A stretch of DNA of 64,000 nt from Zhihengliuella sp. (GTDB lineage Bacteria; Actinomycetota; Actinomycetes; Actinomycetales; Micrococcaceae), in assembly GCF_031178195.1 (NCBI RefSeq), contig NZ_JAPSJL010000001.1, positions 451,275 through 515,274 of the forward strand. The letters are read 5' to 3'. Every line of letters starts with the position of its first letter. The first letter of the stretch is position 1. The translations under genes and the position numbers were made by a program. Below, piece after piece: positions 52,952-62,872 of the stretch. Below the pieces are notes generated by a model. It did not search any database and was not told the origin of the DNA. It was given only the letters and a program-made list of their open reading frames with translations.

Positions 52952-54397
52952 ATGACCTCCACGACCACGTCGGCGCCTGCTGTCGCCAGCCACGAGCTGG
53001 ACCGCAAGCTGTCGCTGCGCCACATCCGCTTCATCGCCCTGGGCTCGGCCATCGGGACGGGCCTGTTCTACGGCTCTTCCGAGACGATCCAGGCCGCCGG
53101 ACCGGCCGTGCTCATCGCCTACCTGATCGCCGGCTGCGCCGTCTACGCCGTGATGCGGGCTCTGGGCGAGATGGCCGTCCGCCACCCCGTCGCCGGCTCC
53201 TTCGCCCAGTACTCCGGCCGCTACACCAGCCCGCTGATGGGCTTCCTGACCGGCTGGACCTTCGCGTTCGAGATGATCATCGTCGCGATCGCGGACATGA
53301 CGGCCGCCGCGACGTACATGAAGATGTGGTACCCGGACACCCCGGGCTGGATCTGGATGGTCGCCGCACTGGTGCTGATCTGCGGCCTGAATCTCATGCG
53401 CGTGAAGGTGTTCGGCGAGCTGGAGTTCTGGTTCACGCTGATCAAGATCGTCACCATCGTCGCCATGATCGTCGGCGGGCTCTACCTGATCGTGTTTGGC
53501 ATCAGCCTCGGCGGCTTCGAGCCGGGTCCGCACAACCTGTTCGAGCACGGCGGCTTCGCGCCCTTCGGCGTCTGGGGCATCATCATGAGCCTCGGCATCG
53601 TGGTCTTCTCCTTCGGCGGCGTCGAGACCCTCGGCATGACCGCCGGCGAGGCCGGCGACCCCGCCCGCGCCATTCCGCAGGCCGTGAACACGGTCCCGGT
53701 CCGCATCCTGATCTTCTACATCCTCACCATCGGCGTGATGCTCTGCCTGATCCCCTGGACCGAGGTCGGCTCCGGCGAATCGCCGTTCGTCCTCGTCTTC
53801 TCCCAGCTGGGGCTGACGGCGGCCCCGCACATCATCAACGCCGTCGTCCTCACCGCCGCCCTGTCCGCGATGAACTCCATCACCTACGCGGCGACCCGCA
53901 CCATGTACGGCCTGGCCGAGCAGGGCCACGCGCCGAAGGCCTTCACGCGCATCTCCCGTTCGGGCGTGCCGACGTGGCCGGTCGCGATCGTGGCCGCGTG
54001 CCTCGTGGTCGGGCTGTTCGTCTACCTCCTGATCCCGGACCAGCTCTTCGTGATCGTCGCGTCGATCGCCACGTTCGCCACGGTGTTCACCTGGGCGTCG
54101 ATCCTGCTGGCACACCACGGCATGCGTACGGAGATGAAGCGCGACGGCGTGGTCTCCGCCGGGTTCGCTGCCCCGCTGTGGCCGGTGCTGAACTACGTGA
54201 CGCTCGGATTCATGGCGCTCGTGGTGCTGATCCTGGCGTTCACCGACGCCGGACGGACGGCGCTCGTGGTCGGCGCCGTGTGGATGGGCCTGCTGGTCGT
54301 CGGCTACAAGCTCTTCATCGGCACCGAGGGCCGCAAGCGCCCCGTGCTCGCGCTCCGCGAGGAGCTGCCAGAGGCGGCCCGGACCTCCGCAGAGTAG
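52952..54397 (+). CDS. APC family amino acid permease
   Basis: A 481-residue proton-coupled amino acid transporter with 12 membrane segments, of the AAT type (GabP, ProY, AroP relatives). Conserved helix 1 reads LSLRHIRFIALGSAIGTGLFYGSSETI (about 19-45, unwound GSAIGTGLF), helix 3-4 ALGEMAVRHPVAGSFAQYSGRY, and the SFGGVETLGMTAGEAGDPARAIPQAVNTV stretch (about 222-250, family motif). The specific amino acid cannot be told. Start at 52952 has GAGGACC upstream. Leader hairpins lie before it and a stem-loop after it. Confidence 0.9.
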   Translation: MTSTTTSAPAVASHELDRKLSLRHIRFIALGSAIGTGLFYGSSETIQAAGPAVLIAYLIAGCAVYAVMRALGEMAVRHPVAGSFAQYSGRYTSPLMGFLTGWTFAFEMIIVAIADMTAAATYMKMWYPDTPGWIWMVAALVLICGLNLMRVKVFGELEFWFTLIKIVTIVAMIVGGLYLIVFGISLGGFEPGPHNLFEHGGFAPFGVWGIIMSLGIVVFSFGGVETLGMTAGEAGDPARAIPQAVNTVPVRILIFYILTIGVMLCLIPWTEVGSGESPFVLVFSQLGLTAAPHIINAVVLTAALSAMNSITYAATRTMYGLAEQGHAPKAFTRISRSGVPTWPVAIVAACLVVGLFVYLLIPDQLFVIVASIATFATVFTWASILLAHHGMRTEMKRDGVVSAGFAAPLWPVLNYVTLGFMALVVLILAFTDAGRTALVVGAVWMGLLVVGYKLFIGTEGRKRPVLALREELPEAARTSAE

Positions 54398-54411
54398 CGG
54401 AGACTGGTCCC

Positions 54412-54550
54412 ATGAGCCGCCTCGACGCCTACGCGGTCGTCGAGGCGGCGGCCACCCCAGTTGCGCCGGGGCCTGGACCTGGCGATCGATGCGGTGAACG
54501 ACTCCGCCGAAGCGCGGAGCCAGTGGAAGCGCCGGGCCGCGCGGAGCTGA
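54412..54550 (+). pseudogene. Possible frame-split remnant of a small coding sequence
   Basis: ATG at 54412 opens MSRLDAYAVVEAAAT; after a one-base shift the reading continues as QLRRGLDLAIDAVNDSAEARSQ and WKRRAARS before a TGA at about 54548. Either half alone is short, together they look protein-like. No ribosome site is obvious and the first part coincides with a hairpin. Weak evidence. Confidence 0.25.
54417..54448 (+). terminator. Possible hairpin after amino acid permease gene
   Basis: CCGCCTCGACG (54417-54427) pairs with CGTCGAGGCGG (54438-54448) with a 10-base loop, 20 bases after the stop. No T run. Confidence 0.4.
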
Positions 54551-54637
54551 CGCTCATCGATGCCCGGCGGCCCGCCCGAGGACGCGCCGCCTGTGATGTG
54601 AAGCACATCCGCCACAAGTTTGAGGCAGGATGGACCC

Positions 54638-56350
<1,713 letters not shown>

Positions 56351-56446
56351 GCGGCCCCGGCCATGCCGCCGACCGCGCGCTCCGGGAATAGCCCCGGCCA
56401 ATTGGTTGTTGGTTCAAGTAATTCTCATCCGACACCAGGAGGCAGC

Positions 56447-57298
56447 ATGCCGGTCCTCGACCGCCTCGACGCGCGCAGCACGGTCGGCACCGTGACGCTC
56501 AAGGTCGCCGATCTCGACGCGCAGATCCGGTACTACACCGAGGGCGTCGGCCTCGCGGTCCTCGAGCAGCACGGCCCGACGGCGGTCCTCGGCCGGCCCG
56601 GCCGCCCCGCCGTCGTGCTGGAGCACTCCCCCGCCCTGCGGCACGCACCGGCCGGGTCCGCGGGGCTGTTCCACACGGCGATCCTGTTCGAGTCCCGCGC
56701 GGACCTGGCCCGGGCGGTCGCCTCGGTGGCGCGCCGTTACCCGGGGCGGTTCTCGGGCGCGGCCGACCATCTGGTCTCCGAGGCGTTCTACTTCGACGAC
56801 CCCGAGGGCAACGGCGTGGAGCTGTACTTCGACCGCCCGCGCGAGAGCTGGGAGTGGGACGGCACGCGCGTCCGGATGGCGACCAACTACCTGGACCCGC
56901 AGCAGTACGTGGCCCACCACCTCCGGCAAGACGCCCCTCCGGCCGGCGCGTCCGTGGGACACGTGCACCTGAAGGTCGGCGACGTCGGCACGGCGCGCGA
57001 CTTCTACGAGTCCGTGGTCGGGTTCGACGTCACGGCGACCGCCGGCGCGCACGCCGTGTTCTTCTCCGTGGGCGGCTACCACCATCATCTCGCCGCGAAC
57101 ACGTGGACCTCGCGCGGCGCGCTCGGCCGGACCCCCGCGCTGGGCCTGGGCGAGATCGACCTGGTCCTGCCGGACCGCCAGGCGATGGGCGCCCTCGCCG
57201 AGCGCCTCGCCGCCCGCGGCGTGGAGGTGCACGACGACGGCCGCACGCTCACGTTCGAGGACCCCTGGCGAAACGCCCTCCGCGTGACGGCACCGTAG
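56447..57298 (+). CDS. VOC (vicinal oxygen chelate) family dioxygenase-like protein
   Basis: A 283-residue protein with two VOC repeats, resembling catechol 2,3-dioxygenase/CatE types. Repeat 1: VGTVTLKVADLDAQIRYYTEGVGL with FDDPEGNGVELYFDRP (about 110-125). Repeat 2: VGHVHLKVGDVGTARDFYESVVGF with GYHHHLAANTWTSRG and TLTFEDPWRNALRV. HVHLK (His) and the Glu positions are consistent with a metal site. A substrate cannot be named. The ATG at 56447 is preceded by CAGGAGGCAGC. It follows the ATPase gene by 97 bases and may be a separate unit. Confidence 0.83.
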   Translation: MPVLDRLDARSTVGTVTLKVADLDAQIRYYTEGVGLAVLEQHGPTAVLGRPGRPAVVLEHSPALRHAPAGSAGLFHTAILFESRADLARAVASVARRYPGRFSGAADHLVSEAFYFDDPEGNGVELYFDRPRESWEWDGTRVRMATNYLDPQQYVAHHLRQDAPPAGASVGHVHLKVGDVGTARDFYESVVGFDVTATAGAHAVFFSVGGYHHHLAANTWTSRGALGRTPALGLGEIDLVLPDRQAMGALAERLAARGVEVHDDGRTLTFEDPWRNALRVTAP

Positions 57299-57359
57299 GG
57301 CCCGCCCCGAGCGAGCCCGAGGCTGCGCCGGTGCGCGTGGGGCCCGCCGTCGGACGCCG

Positions 57360-58304
57360 CTACGGGCGCGTGAGTGCGGCGCCCAGGACGACGACGGCGC
57401 GCTGGAATCCCTGGCGGGCGTCCTCGCGAGTGAACCGGTAGTTCCGCCACCCACTGGCCGTGAAGCACTCGTCCCTGCGGATGTCCCGCTCCAGCTGCTC
57501 CGGCGTCCGGTGGTAGGCGCCCTCGTAGTGCACCGCGATGCGGTGGGCGCGGTAGCCCATGTCCGCGGCGACCGAGGTCCGACTCGCCGGGTCGAGATTG
57601 ATCTGGAGTTCGGGCTCCGGCAGGCCGGCGCGGACGAGCGCCAGCCGGAGCCGCGTCTCCTGCGGCGAGTCCGCTCCGACGCGACCGAGCGCGAGCGCTT
57701 CCCTGGCTCGGGAGAGGCCGCGCGCCCCGGCGTGGGCGCCGAGCAGGGCGGCGAGGCCCGCGCGGGTCTCCCAGGGCTCCCGTCGGCCGTCCAGCCGTGG
57801 GTAGGGATGACGGACCAGCTGGTCTGCGATGACCACCAGCTGGTCGACGCTCAGCTCAGGCGCCAGGTCCAGCCAGGTCCGCCCGGGCGTGGTCACCCAT
57901 CCGGCGAGGCCTCGCGGTGCGTACGGGACGCCGTCGTGGGCCAGCACCTCCCGCGGGCCGACCGCGCGCTGGCGACCGGCGATCCCGCCTGCACGGACCG
58001 GGGGCCGGCCGGCCGGAACGCAGACATGCAGCCGGGCGTCCTCGAGCAGCCTCCGTGGGGCCCAGAGATCGAAGCGGCGCGCGGCGCTGGCATGCGAGAG
58101 CCAGAGCCGGGGCCGCCAGTACCGCAGCGCCGCGGCCTCGGCGAGTTCGCTCGGCTGCGCGTCGCCGTGGGCGTGCAGACCGGGACGGATCCGCCGGATG
58201 TCCGTAGCGCGCAGCCGGTCGCGCGGGAGGCCCAGATCCTGTGCCTGACGGGTGCTGAAGACGCGGTCGACGAGCTCAGGCGGTACGGGCGCTCGGGCGG
58301 GCAT
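57360..58304 (-). CDS. AbiEi-like / DUF559 protein (second copy of the type)
   Basis: A 314-residue protein with the same architecture as the one at 49970: N-terminal DNA-binding-like segment (VFSTRQAQDLGLPRDRLRATDIRRIRPGLHAHG), a middle α/β part, and a C-terminal DUF559 nuclease-like domain (VAADMGYRAHRIAVHYEGAYHR then QLERDIRRDECFTASGWRNYRFT). Sequence identity to the first copy is low. Its function is unknown. It sits between the VOC gene and the dpp genes; the 271-base upstream region is full of short direct and inverted repeats. Confidence 0.8.
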   Translation of the reverse strand: MPARAPVPPELVDRVFSTRQAQDLGLPRDRLRATDIRRIRPGLHAHGDAQPSELAEAAALRYWRPRLWLSHASAARRFDLWAPRRLLEDARLHVCVPAGRPPVRAGGIAGRQRAVGPREVLAHDGVPYAPRGLAGWVTTPGRTWLDLAPELSVDQLVVIADQLVRHPYPRLDGRREPWETRAGLAALLGAHAGARGLSRAREALALGRVGADSPQETRLRLALVRAGLPEPELQINLDPASRTSVAADMGYRAHRIAVHYEGAYHRTPEQLERDIRRDECFTASGWRNYRFTREDARQGFQRAVVVLGAALTRP

Positions 58305-58412
58305 GCTCCATCATCGCTCGGAATCGCGCACCGGCCCGAGTTCTCCACAGTCCGGCGCCGCTGCACCAGCTGGCGCCGGGCGACCCCGCCCAGCCGTGAC
58401 CCCTCCCCGACG

Positions 58413-58552
58413 AAACGGCAATTCGGGGGCCCGGGTTCGCCGTTTGGTCCCCCGGAACGACGGTTCGAGGCGCAGTCGGACGAGGGTCGCAGCCCAATCG
58501 TCGTTTCGAGGCACGATGTCGCCCGTCGGTCCCTCGAAACGACGGTTCGACG
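58413..58552. repeat. Repeat cluster upstream of the second DUF559 gene
   Basis: A 25-base direct repeat (58446-58470 and 58528-58552, 22 of 25 identical; core GAACGACGGTTCGA-like) and a 13-bp perfect inverted repeat (CGTCGTTTCGAGG at 58499-58511, CCTCGAAACGACG at 58532-58544). AAACGGC/GCCGTTT (58413-58419, 58439-58445) makes another hairpin. No ORF is credible across it. Confidence 0.75.
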
Positions 58553-58575
58553 GGTCATTCAGGGGGCGGAACCGG

Positions 58576-59562
58576 TCAGCGCTGGCGCGACTTCGGATCG
58601 AGCGCCTCGCGCAGGGACTCGCCCAGCAGCGTGAAGCCGAGCGCCGTGATCGCGATGCAGAGGCCGGGCAGGAACGCCAGCTGCGGCGCGATGCCCAGCT
58701 CGGCCTGCGCGTACGTCAGCATGCGCCCCCATTCGGCCTCGTACGGCACGCCGCCGCCGAGTCCCAGGAAGGACAGGGCGGCCGCGTCGATCACGGCGGT
58801 CGCCAGCGTGAGCGTCGCCTGGACGATCACCGGTCCGATCGAGTTCGGCAACAGGTGACTCATCGTCACGGTGGTGCGGCTCAGGCCGAGCGTCTGCGCG
58901 GCGAGGACGTAGTCGGCCCCCTTCTGGGAGAGCATCGACGAGCGCAGCAGCCGCGCGAAGATCGGCACCGCGGAGACGCCGATGGCGACCATGATCGCAT
59001 GCTCGCCCTGCCCCAGCACCGCGGCGATGGACACCGCCAGGAGCAGGTTCGGCACCGAGAGCAGGATGTCCACGAAGCGCATGATGAGGCTGTCCACCCA
59101 ACCGCCGAATCCGCCGGCGAGCAGGCCCAGCACCATGCCTCCGACGAGCCCGAGCCCGGTGGAGACGACGCCGATCATCAGGGACGACTGGGCGCCCCAG
59201 ATGAGCTTGGAGAGCAGGTCCCCGCCGAACCGGTCCAGGCCCAGCGGGTGCCCCTCGAGCTCTCCCGGCCCCGGGATGGTGGTGGGCGTGACCTCGGTCC
59301 GGCCGGGCAGCGCGAGCGCGCCGTATGGGGCGATCACCGGGGCCAGCACGGCGACCAGCAGGAACAGGGTCACGATCGACGCGCCGACGATGGCGGCAGG
59401 GTTCCGGCGCAGCCGGACGAAGGCCTCGCCCCAGACGCTCATGCCCCGGACGGCACCCTGTTCCGGACCGTCGCCGCCCGGGAGACCGCCGGGATCGGGG
59501 GCGGGGGTGCCGGCCCCGGTGGGCCCGGCGACGCCGGACGTGGGAGGAATACTCTGGGTCAT
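58576..59562 (-). CDS. dppC: Peptide ABC transporter permease (DppC/OppC type)
   Basis: A 328-residue inner-membrane permease. The N-terminus is a 45-residue Pro/Gly-rich cytoplasmic tail, then MSVWGEAFVRLRRNPAAIVGASIVTLFLLVAVLAP (typical DppC entry and helix 1, split into VGASIVTLFLLVAVLAP). The EAA loop region is QKGADYVLAAQTLGLSRTTVTMSHLLPNSIGPVIVQ (about 215-245, quoted in parts). C-terminal ALDPKSRQR fits the family. ATG at 59562 overlaps the dppB stop by 4 bases. Third gene of dppA-dppB-dppC order. Confidence 0.93.
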   Translation of the reverse strand: MTQSIPPTSGVAGPTGAGTPAPDPGGLPGGDGPEQGAVRGMSVWGEAFVRLRRNPAAIVGASIVTLFLLVAVLAPVIAPYGALALPGRTEVTPTTIPGPGELEGHPLGLDRFGGDLLSKLIWGAQSSLMIGVVSTGLGLVGGMVLGLLAGGFGGWVDSLIMRFVDILLSVPNLLLAVSIAAVLGQGEHAIMVAIGVSAVPIFARLLRSSMLSQKGADYVLAAQTLGLSRTTVTMSHLLPNSIGPVIVQATLTLATAVIDAAALSFLGLGGGVPYEAEWGRMLTYAQAELGIAPQLAFLPGLCIAITALGFTLLGESLREALDPKSRQR

Positions 59563-60563
59563 TGCACACGCACCCTCGGGTCGATGAGGCTGTAGGACAC
59601 GTCGACGAGCAGGTTGATCAGCGAGTAGATCAGCGCGATGAAGATGATGAACCCCTGCAGGACCGGGTAGTCCAGGTAGAAGATCGCATCGCGCAGGAAC
59701 CGCCCGATCCCGTTGAACGCGAACACCGTCTCGGTGAGCACGGCGCCGGAGATCAGCAGGCCGAGCTGCAGGCCGATCGTCGTCGTCACCGGGAGCATGG
59801 CGTTGCGGAGGATGAAGCGGTTGCGGATCAGGTCCGCGCCGATCCCCTTGGCGCGCGCGGTGCGCACGTAGTCGGCGTTCATGACCTCCAGGACGGACGC
59901 GCGCGTGATGCGCACGATGATCGCCAGCGGGATGGTCCCGAGTGCCAGCCCGGGGAGGACCAGGTGCAGGAACGCGTCCCAGACGGCGTCCCACTCCTGC
60001 GTCATGATCCCGTCCAGCAGGTAGAAGTCCGTGTAGTGCGTGGCGTTGATCCGGGGGTTCTGGCGCCCGTCGGTCGGGAGCCAGCCGAGCTTGATCGCGA
60101 ACACCCACTTGAGGATGAACGCCAGGAAGAAGACCGGCACCACGATCCCGCCGAGCGACAGGAACACGGAGAGCTGGTCCTGCCACCGGCCCACGTGCCG
60201 GGCGGCCCAGTAGCCGAGTGGGATGCCCACGCCGACCGCGAAGACCAGCGCGAACGCGGTCAGCTCGAGCGTGGCCGGGAAGCGGGTCGCGAACTCGTCC
60301 AGCACGGGCCGGCCGGAGCGGAGGCTGACGCCGAAGTCGCCGGTCAGCAGCTTGCCCATATAGGTGCCGTACTGGGCGATGAGCGGTTCGTTGAAGCCGT
60401 AGAGCTCGTTGATCCGGGCCACCGCTTCCGGGGTGGCCTTGTCGCCGAGCAGGGCGGTCGCCGGACCGCCGGGGAGGCTGCGGACCCACAGGAACAGCAG
60501 GATGGACAGGCCGAACAGGGTGGGCACCAACAGCGCGAGTCGCCTGCCGATGGTTCGTAGCAC
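59559..60563 (-). CDS. dppB: Peptide ABC transporter permease (DppB/OppB type)
   Basis: A 334-residue permease with six helices: LLVPTLFGLSILLFLWVRSLPGGPATALLG (helix 1 and first loop), FPATLELTAFALVFAVGVGIPLGYWA, and the EAA segment NADYVRTARAKGIGADLIRNRFILRNAMLPVTTTI (about 225-255), ending VDVSYSLIDPRVRVQ. The GVSLRSGRPVLDEF region is typical. Between it and dppA lies an 18-bp hairpin. Together with dppC and dppA it imports di- or oligopeptides; the ATPase is probably the fused gene at 54638. Confidence 0.94.
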   Translation of the reverse strand: MLRTIGRRLALLVPTLFGLSILLFLWVRSLPGGPATALLGDKATPEAVARINELYGFNEPLIAQYGTYMGKLLTGDFGVSLRSGRPVLDEFATRFPATLELTAFALVFAVGVGIPLGYWAARHVGRWQDQLSVFLSLGGIVVPVFFLAFILKWVFAIKLGWLPTDGRQNPRINATHYTDFYLLDGIMTQEWDAVWDAFLHLVLPGLALGTIPLAIIVRITRASVLEVMNADYVRTARAKGIGADLIRNRFILRNAMLPVTTTIGLQLGLLISGAVLTETVFAFNGIGRFLRDAIFYLDYPVLQGFIIFIALIYSLINLLVDVSYSLIDPRVRVQ

Positions 60564-60593
60564 AGCGTCCTCTCAGGGGGAGTCGGGTCTGAC

Positions 60594-60635
60594 GCGGGAG
60601 TACGACGGCGGCGCGGACCGCCGTCGTACTCCCGC
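60594..60635 (-). terminator. 18-bp perfect hairpin between dppA and dppB
   Basis: 60594-60611 pairs exactly with 60618-60635 (6-base loop), 22 bases after the dppA stop and 30 bases before dppB. There is no T run, so it is more likely an mRNA stabiliser or attenuator that lets the binding protein be made in excess. Confidence 0.65.
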
Positions 60636-60656
60636 CTGGGCGCGGGGCTGGGCCCG

Positions 60657-62351
60657 CTACTCGGTGAGGACGATCTTGTTGAAGACCTCGTCGTTGACCG
60701 GGCTCGTCGGGTAGGACTCGACGCGCGGGTCGAACGCCAGCGACGGGGCCGGGTGCGCGAGCGGGATCGCCGGGACGAACTCGGAGATGTCCTGGTTGAT
60801 CTCCTCGTAGAGCGGCGTCTGCTCCTCGACGTCCGGGATCGTGCGCGCCTCGGCGATCTTGGCGAACAGCTCCGGGTTGTCGAAGCCGAACTCGGGCTTC
60901 TCGCCGCCGAAGAAGACGCCGACGAAGTTGTCGGTGTCGTTGTAGTCGCCGGTCCAGCCGAGCAGGTGCAGGCCGTGGTCGGAACCGCCCTGGATGCGGT
61001 CCAGGTAGTCCGGGCTCCACTTGTTCGGCTGCGCGTCGACCGTGATGCCGACCTCCTTCAGCTGCGCCGAGAGGTTGGAGAAGACCTGCTCCGGGGTCGG
61101 CATGTACGGGCGGGAGACGCCCGTCGGGTAGTTGAACTGCACGGTGAAGCCGTCCGGGTAGCCGGCGTCGGCCAGCAGCTGCTTGGCCTTCTCCGGGTCG
61201 TACTCGTACTTCGTCACGTCGTCCGTGTGGCCGTTGACGCTCTCCGGGACGAACTGGGTGGCAACCTCGGTGCCCTCCGGCAGCGTCTGCGAGACGAGAG
61301 CCTCCTTGTCGATGGCGTGCGCGATCGCCTGACGGACCTCCGGCTTCGCCAGCTCCTCGACCTCGTGATTGATGCCCAGGTAGAGGATCGTGAACGGGTC
61401 GCGGGCCTCGATCTTGAACCCGGCCTCCTCGAGGGCGGCCGTGTCCGCCGGGGCCACGAGGTCGTAGCCGTCGATGTCGCCGGCCTCGAGGGACTGGCGG
61501 CGGGACGTCGGATCGTCGATCACGCGGAAGATGATCTCCTGGACCTGGCCCTGCTCGCCCCAGTAGTCCTCGAAGGCCGAGAGCCGGATGCTGGAGCCGG
61601 TCTCCCAGGAGTCGAACTTGAATGGGCCGGTGCCCACGGGGTGGCCCTGCGCGTACTCGGAGAGCACGGGAGCCTCGGCGGTACCGGAGATCTCGTCGGC
61701 GCCGTACTCCTCCATCGCCGTCGGCGACTGCATGGCGAAGGCCGGCAGGGACAGGGCCGCGATGAAGCCGGCGAACGGCTTGGCCAGCTTCACCTGGACC
61801 TCGTTGTCGCTGGTGACCGAGCAGGACTCGTAGACCGCGTTCTCCGGGCTGTCGGCGTAGCCCTTGAAGAGCGAGTTGTAGTAGTAGCCGACGGACTCGG
61901 CCTGCTGGATGCCGGTGAAGTTGTACCAGCGATCGAAGTTCGCGCACACCGCTTCGGCGTTGAAGTCGGTGCCGTCGTGGAACTTGACGCCCTCCTTGAG
62001 GGTGAAGTCGTAGGTCAGCCCGTCCTCGGACTGCTCCCAGGACTCGGCGAGCAGCGGCTCGGGGTCGGCGGTCCCCTCCTTCACCCCGACGAGGCCCTCG
62101 AAGATCTGTCGGGACACGCGGAAGGATTCGCCGTCGGAGGCGAACGCCGGGTCGAGGGACTGGGGATCGGAGGACGCGGCGAACACGAACGTCGAGTCGA
62201 CGTCGGATCCACCGCCCTCCGGGGCGGCGTCGCGCTGGGATTCAGCGCACGCGGTCAGCGCGAGGGCGCCGACCGCCAGGGTGGCAGTCAGTGCGGCGAG
62301 GCGCCGACGCGGGCGCCCGGCCTGACCGGCGGCTTTGCCAGTCTTGAACAT
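60657..62351 (-). CDS. dppA: Peptide-binding lipoprotein of ABC transporter (DppA/OppA type)
   Basis: A 564-residue SBP_bac_5-type lipoprotein. The signal has a basic start and hydrophobic helix with lipobox ALTAC, Cys35. The family signature DPQSLDPAFASDGESFRVSRQIFEGLV (about 60-86, quoted as DPQSLDPAFASDGESF) and LKEGVKFHDGTDFNAEAV (about 118) are clear, as is GTGPFKFDSWETGSS and the DYNDTDNFVGVFFG segment. The length is normal. It leads dppA-dppB-dppC with a hairpin downstream. Peptide specificity cannot be read. Confidence 0.94.
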   Translation of the reverse strand: MFKTGKAAGQAGRPRRRLAALTATLAVGALALTACAESQRDAAPEGGGSDVDSTFVFAASSDPQSLDPAFASDGESFRVSRQIFEGLVGVKEGTADPEPLLAESWEQSEDGLTYDFTLKEGVKFHDGTDFNAEAVCANFDRWYNFTGIQQAESVGYYYNSLFKGYADSPENAVYESCSVTSDNEVQVKLAKPFAGFIAALSLPAFAMQSPTAMEEYGADEISGTAEAPVLSEYAQGHPVGTGPFKFDSWETGSSIRLSAFEDYWGEQGQVQEIIFRVIDDPTSRRQSLEAGDIDGYDLVAPADTAALEEAGFKIEARDPFTILYLGINHEVEELAKPEVRQAIAHAIDKEALVSQTLPEGTEVATQFVPESVNGHTDDVTKYEYDPEKAKQLLADAGYPDGFTVQFNYPTGVSRPYMPTPEQVFSNLSAQLKEVGITVDAQPNKWSPDYLDRIQGGSDHGLHLLGWTGDYNDTDNFVGVFFGGEKPEFGFDNPELFAKIAEARTIPDVEEQTPLYEEINQDISEFVPAIPLAHPAPSLAFDPRVESYPTSPVNDEVFNKIVLTE

Positions 62352-62501
62352 GGCTTCTCCTCAGGGTCGAGTCGGCACTCGGGACCGGTGCCCCGCCGAT
62401 CGCCGACGGGCGGTGATCAGTGCCTGAAGCGAGCCTATCGGGAAAGTGTGGAGGAAATGTGATCCACATCATGCGTGCCGGGAAATCGGTGCACGGTTCC
62501 G

Positions 62502-62541
62502 CCCCCGGCTCCGTCTCCTGGTTCCGTCCCCCGGCTCCGTC
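62502..62541. repeat. Short direct repeat between dppA and azlD
   Basis: CCCCCGGCTCCGTC occurs at 62502-62515 and again 26 bases later at 62528-62541. The 206-base gap 62352-62557 shows nothing else I can name. Confidence 0.5.
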
Positions 62542-62557
62542 CCGCCGTCGCTCCTGG

Positions 62558-62872
62558 TCAGCCCCAGCCGAGCAGGCGGGTGCCGGCTGCGGCCGCGGCG
62601 CCGACGATCACCACCACCAGGAACGGCGCCCGGAGGAGCAGGGCGACGGCTGCCGCTGCCAGCGCCGCGATGCGGGCGTCCACCACCACGGCCTGGCCCG
62701 AGGCGAACGTATTGACCGCGGTCAGCGAGGCGAGCAGGCCGATCGTGACCGCCCCGGCGACGCGCAGCATCCGCGGATTGTCCAGCAGGCGCGAGGGCAC
62801 CAGGTACCCCAGCAGCTTGGTGGCATACGCGGCGGCACAGGCGACGATGATCCAGATCCAGAGGCCGTCCAT
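62558..62872 (-). CDS. azlD: AzlD family branched-chain amino acid export partner
   Basis: A 104-residue membrane protein with four hydrophobic helices: LWIWIIVACAAAYATKLLGYLVP, GAVTIGLLASLTAVNTFA, ARIAALAAAAVALLLRAPFL and VVVIVGAAAAAG. It matches AzlD, the small subunit that works with AzlC in branched-chain amino-acid export (for example BrnE of Corynebacterium). The ATG at 62872 shares one base with the azlC stop (TGATG), so translation is coupled; a GTG at 62875 is the alternative. Confidence 0.9.
   Translation of the reverse strand: MDGLWIWIIVACAAAYATKLLGYLVPSRLLDNPRMLRVAGAVTIGLLASLTAVNTFASGQAVVVDARIAALAAAAVALLLRAPFLVVVIVGAAAAAGTRLLGWG

Noticed and set aside
58576-61947. Reading dppC, part of dppB and dppA as one 1123-residue fusion
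   Set aside because: Only the last 328 codons have family motifs; the rest is a shadow of dppB and dppA, which have their own frames and ribosome sites.
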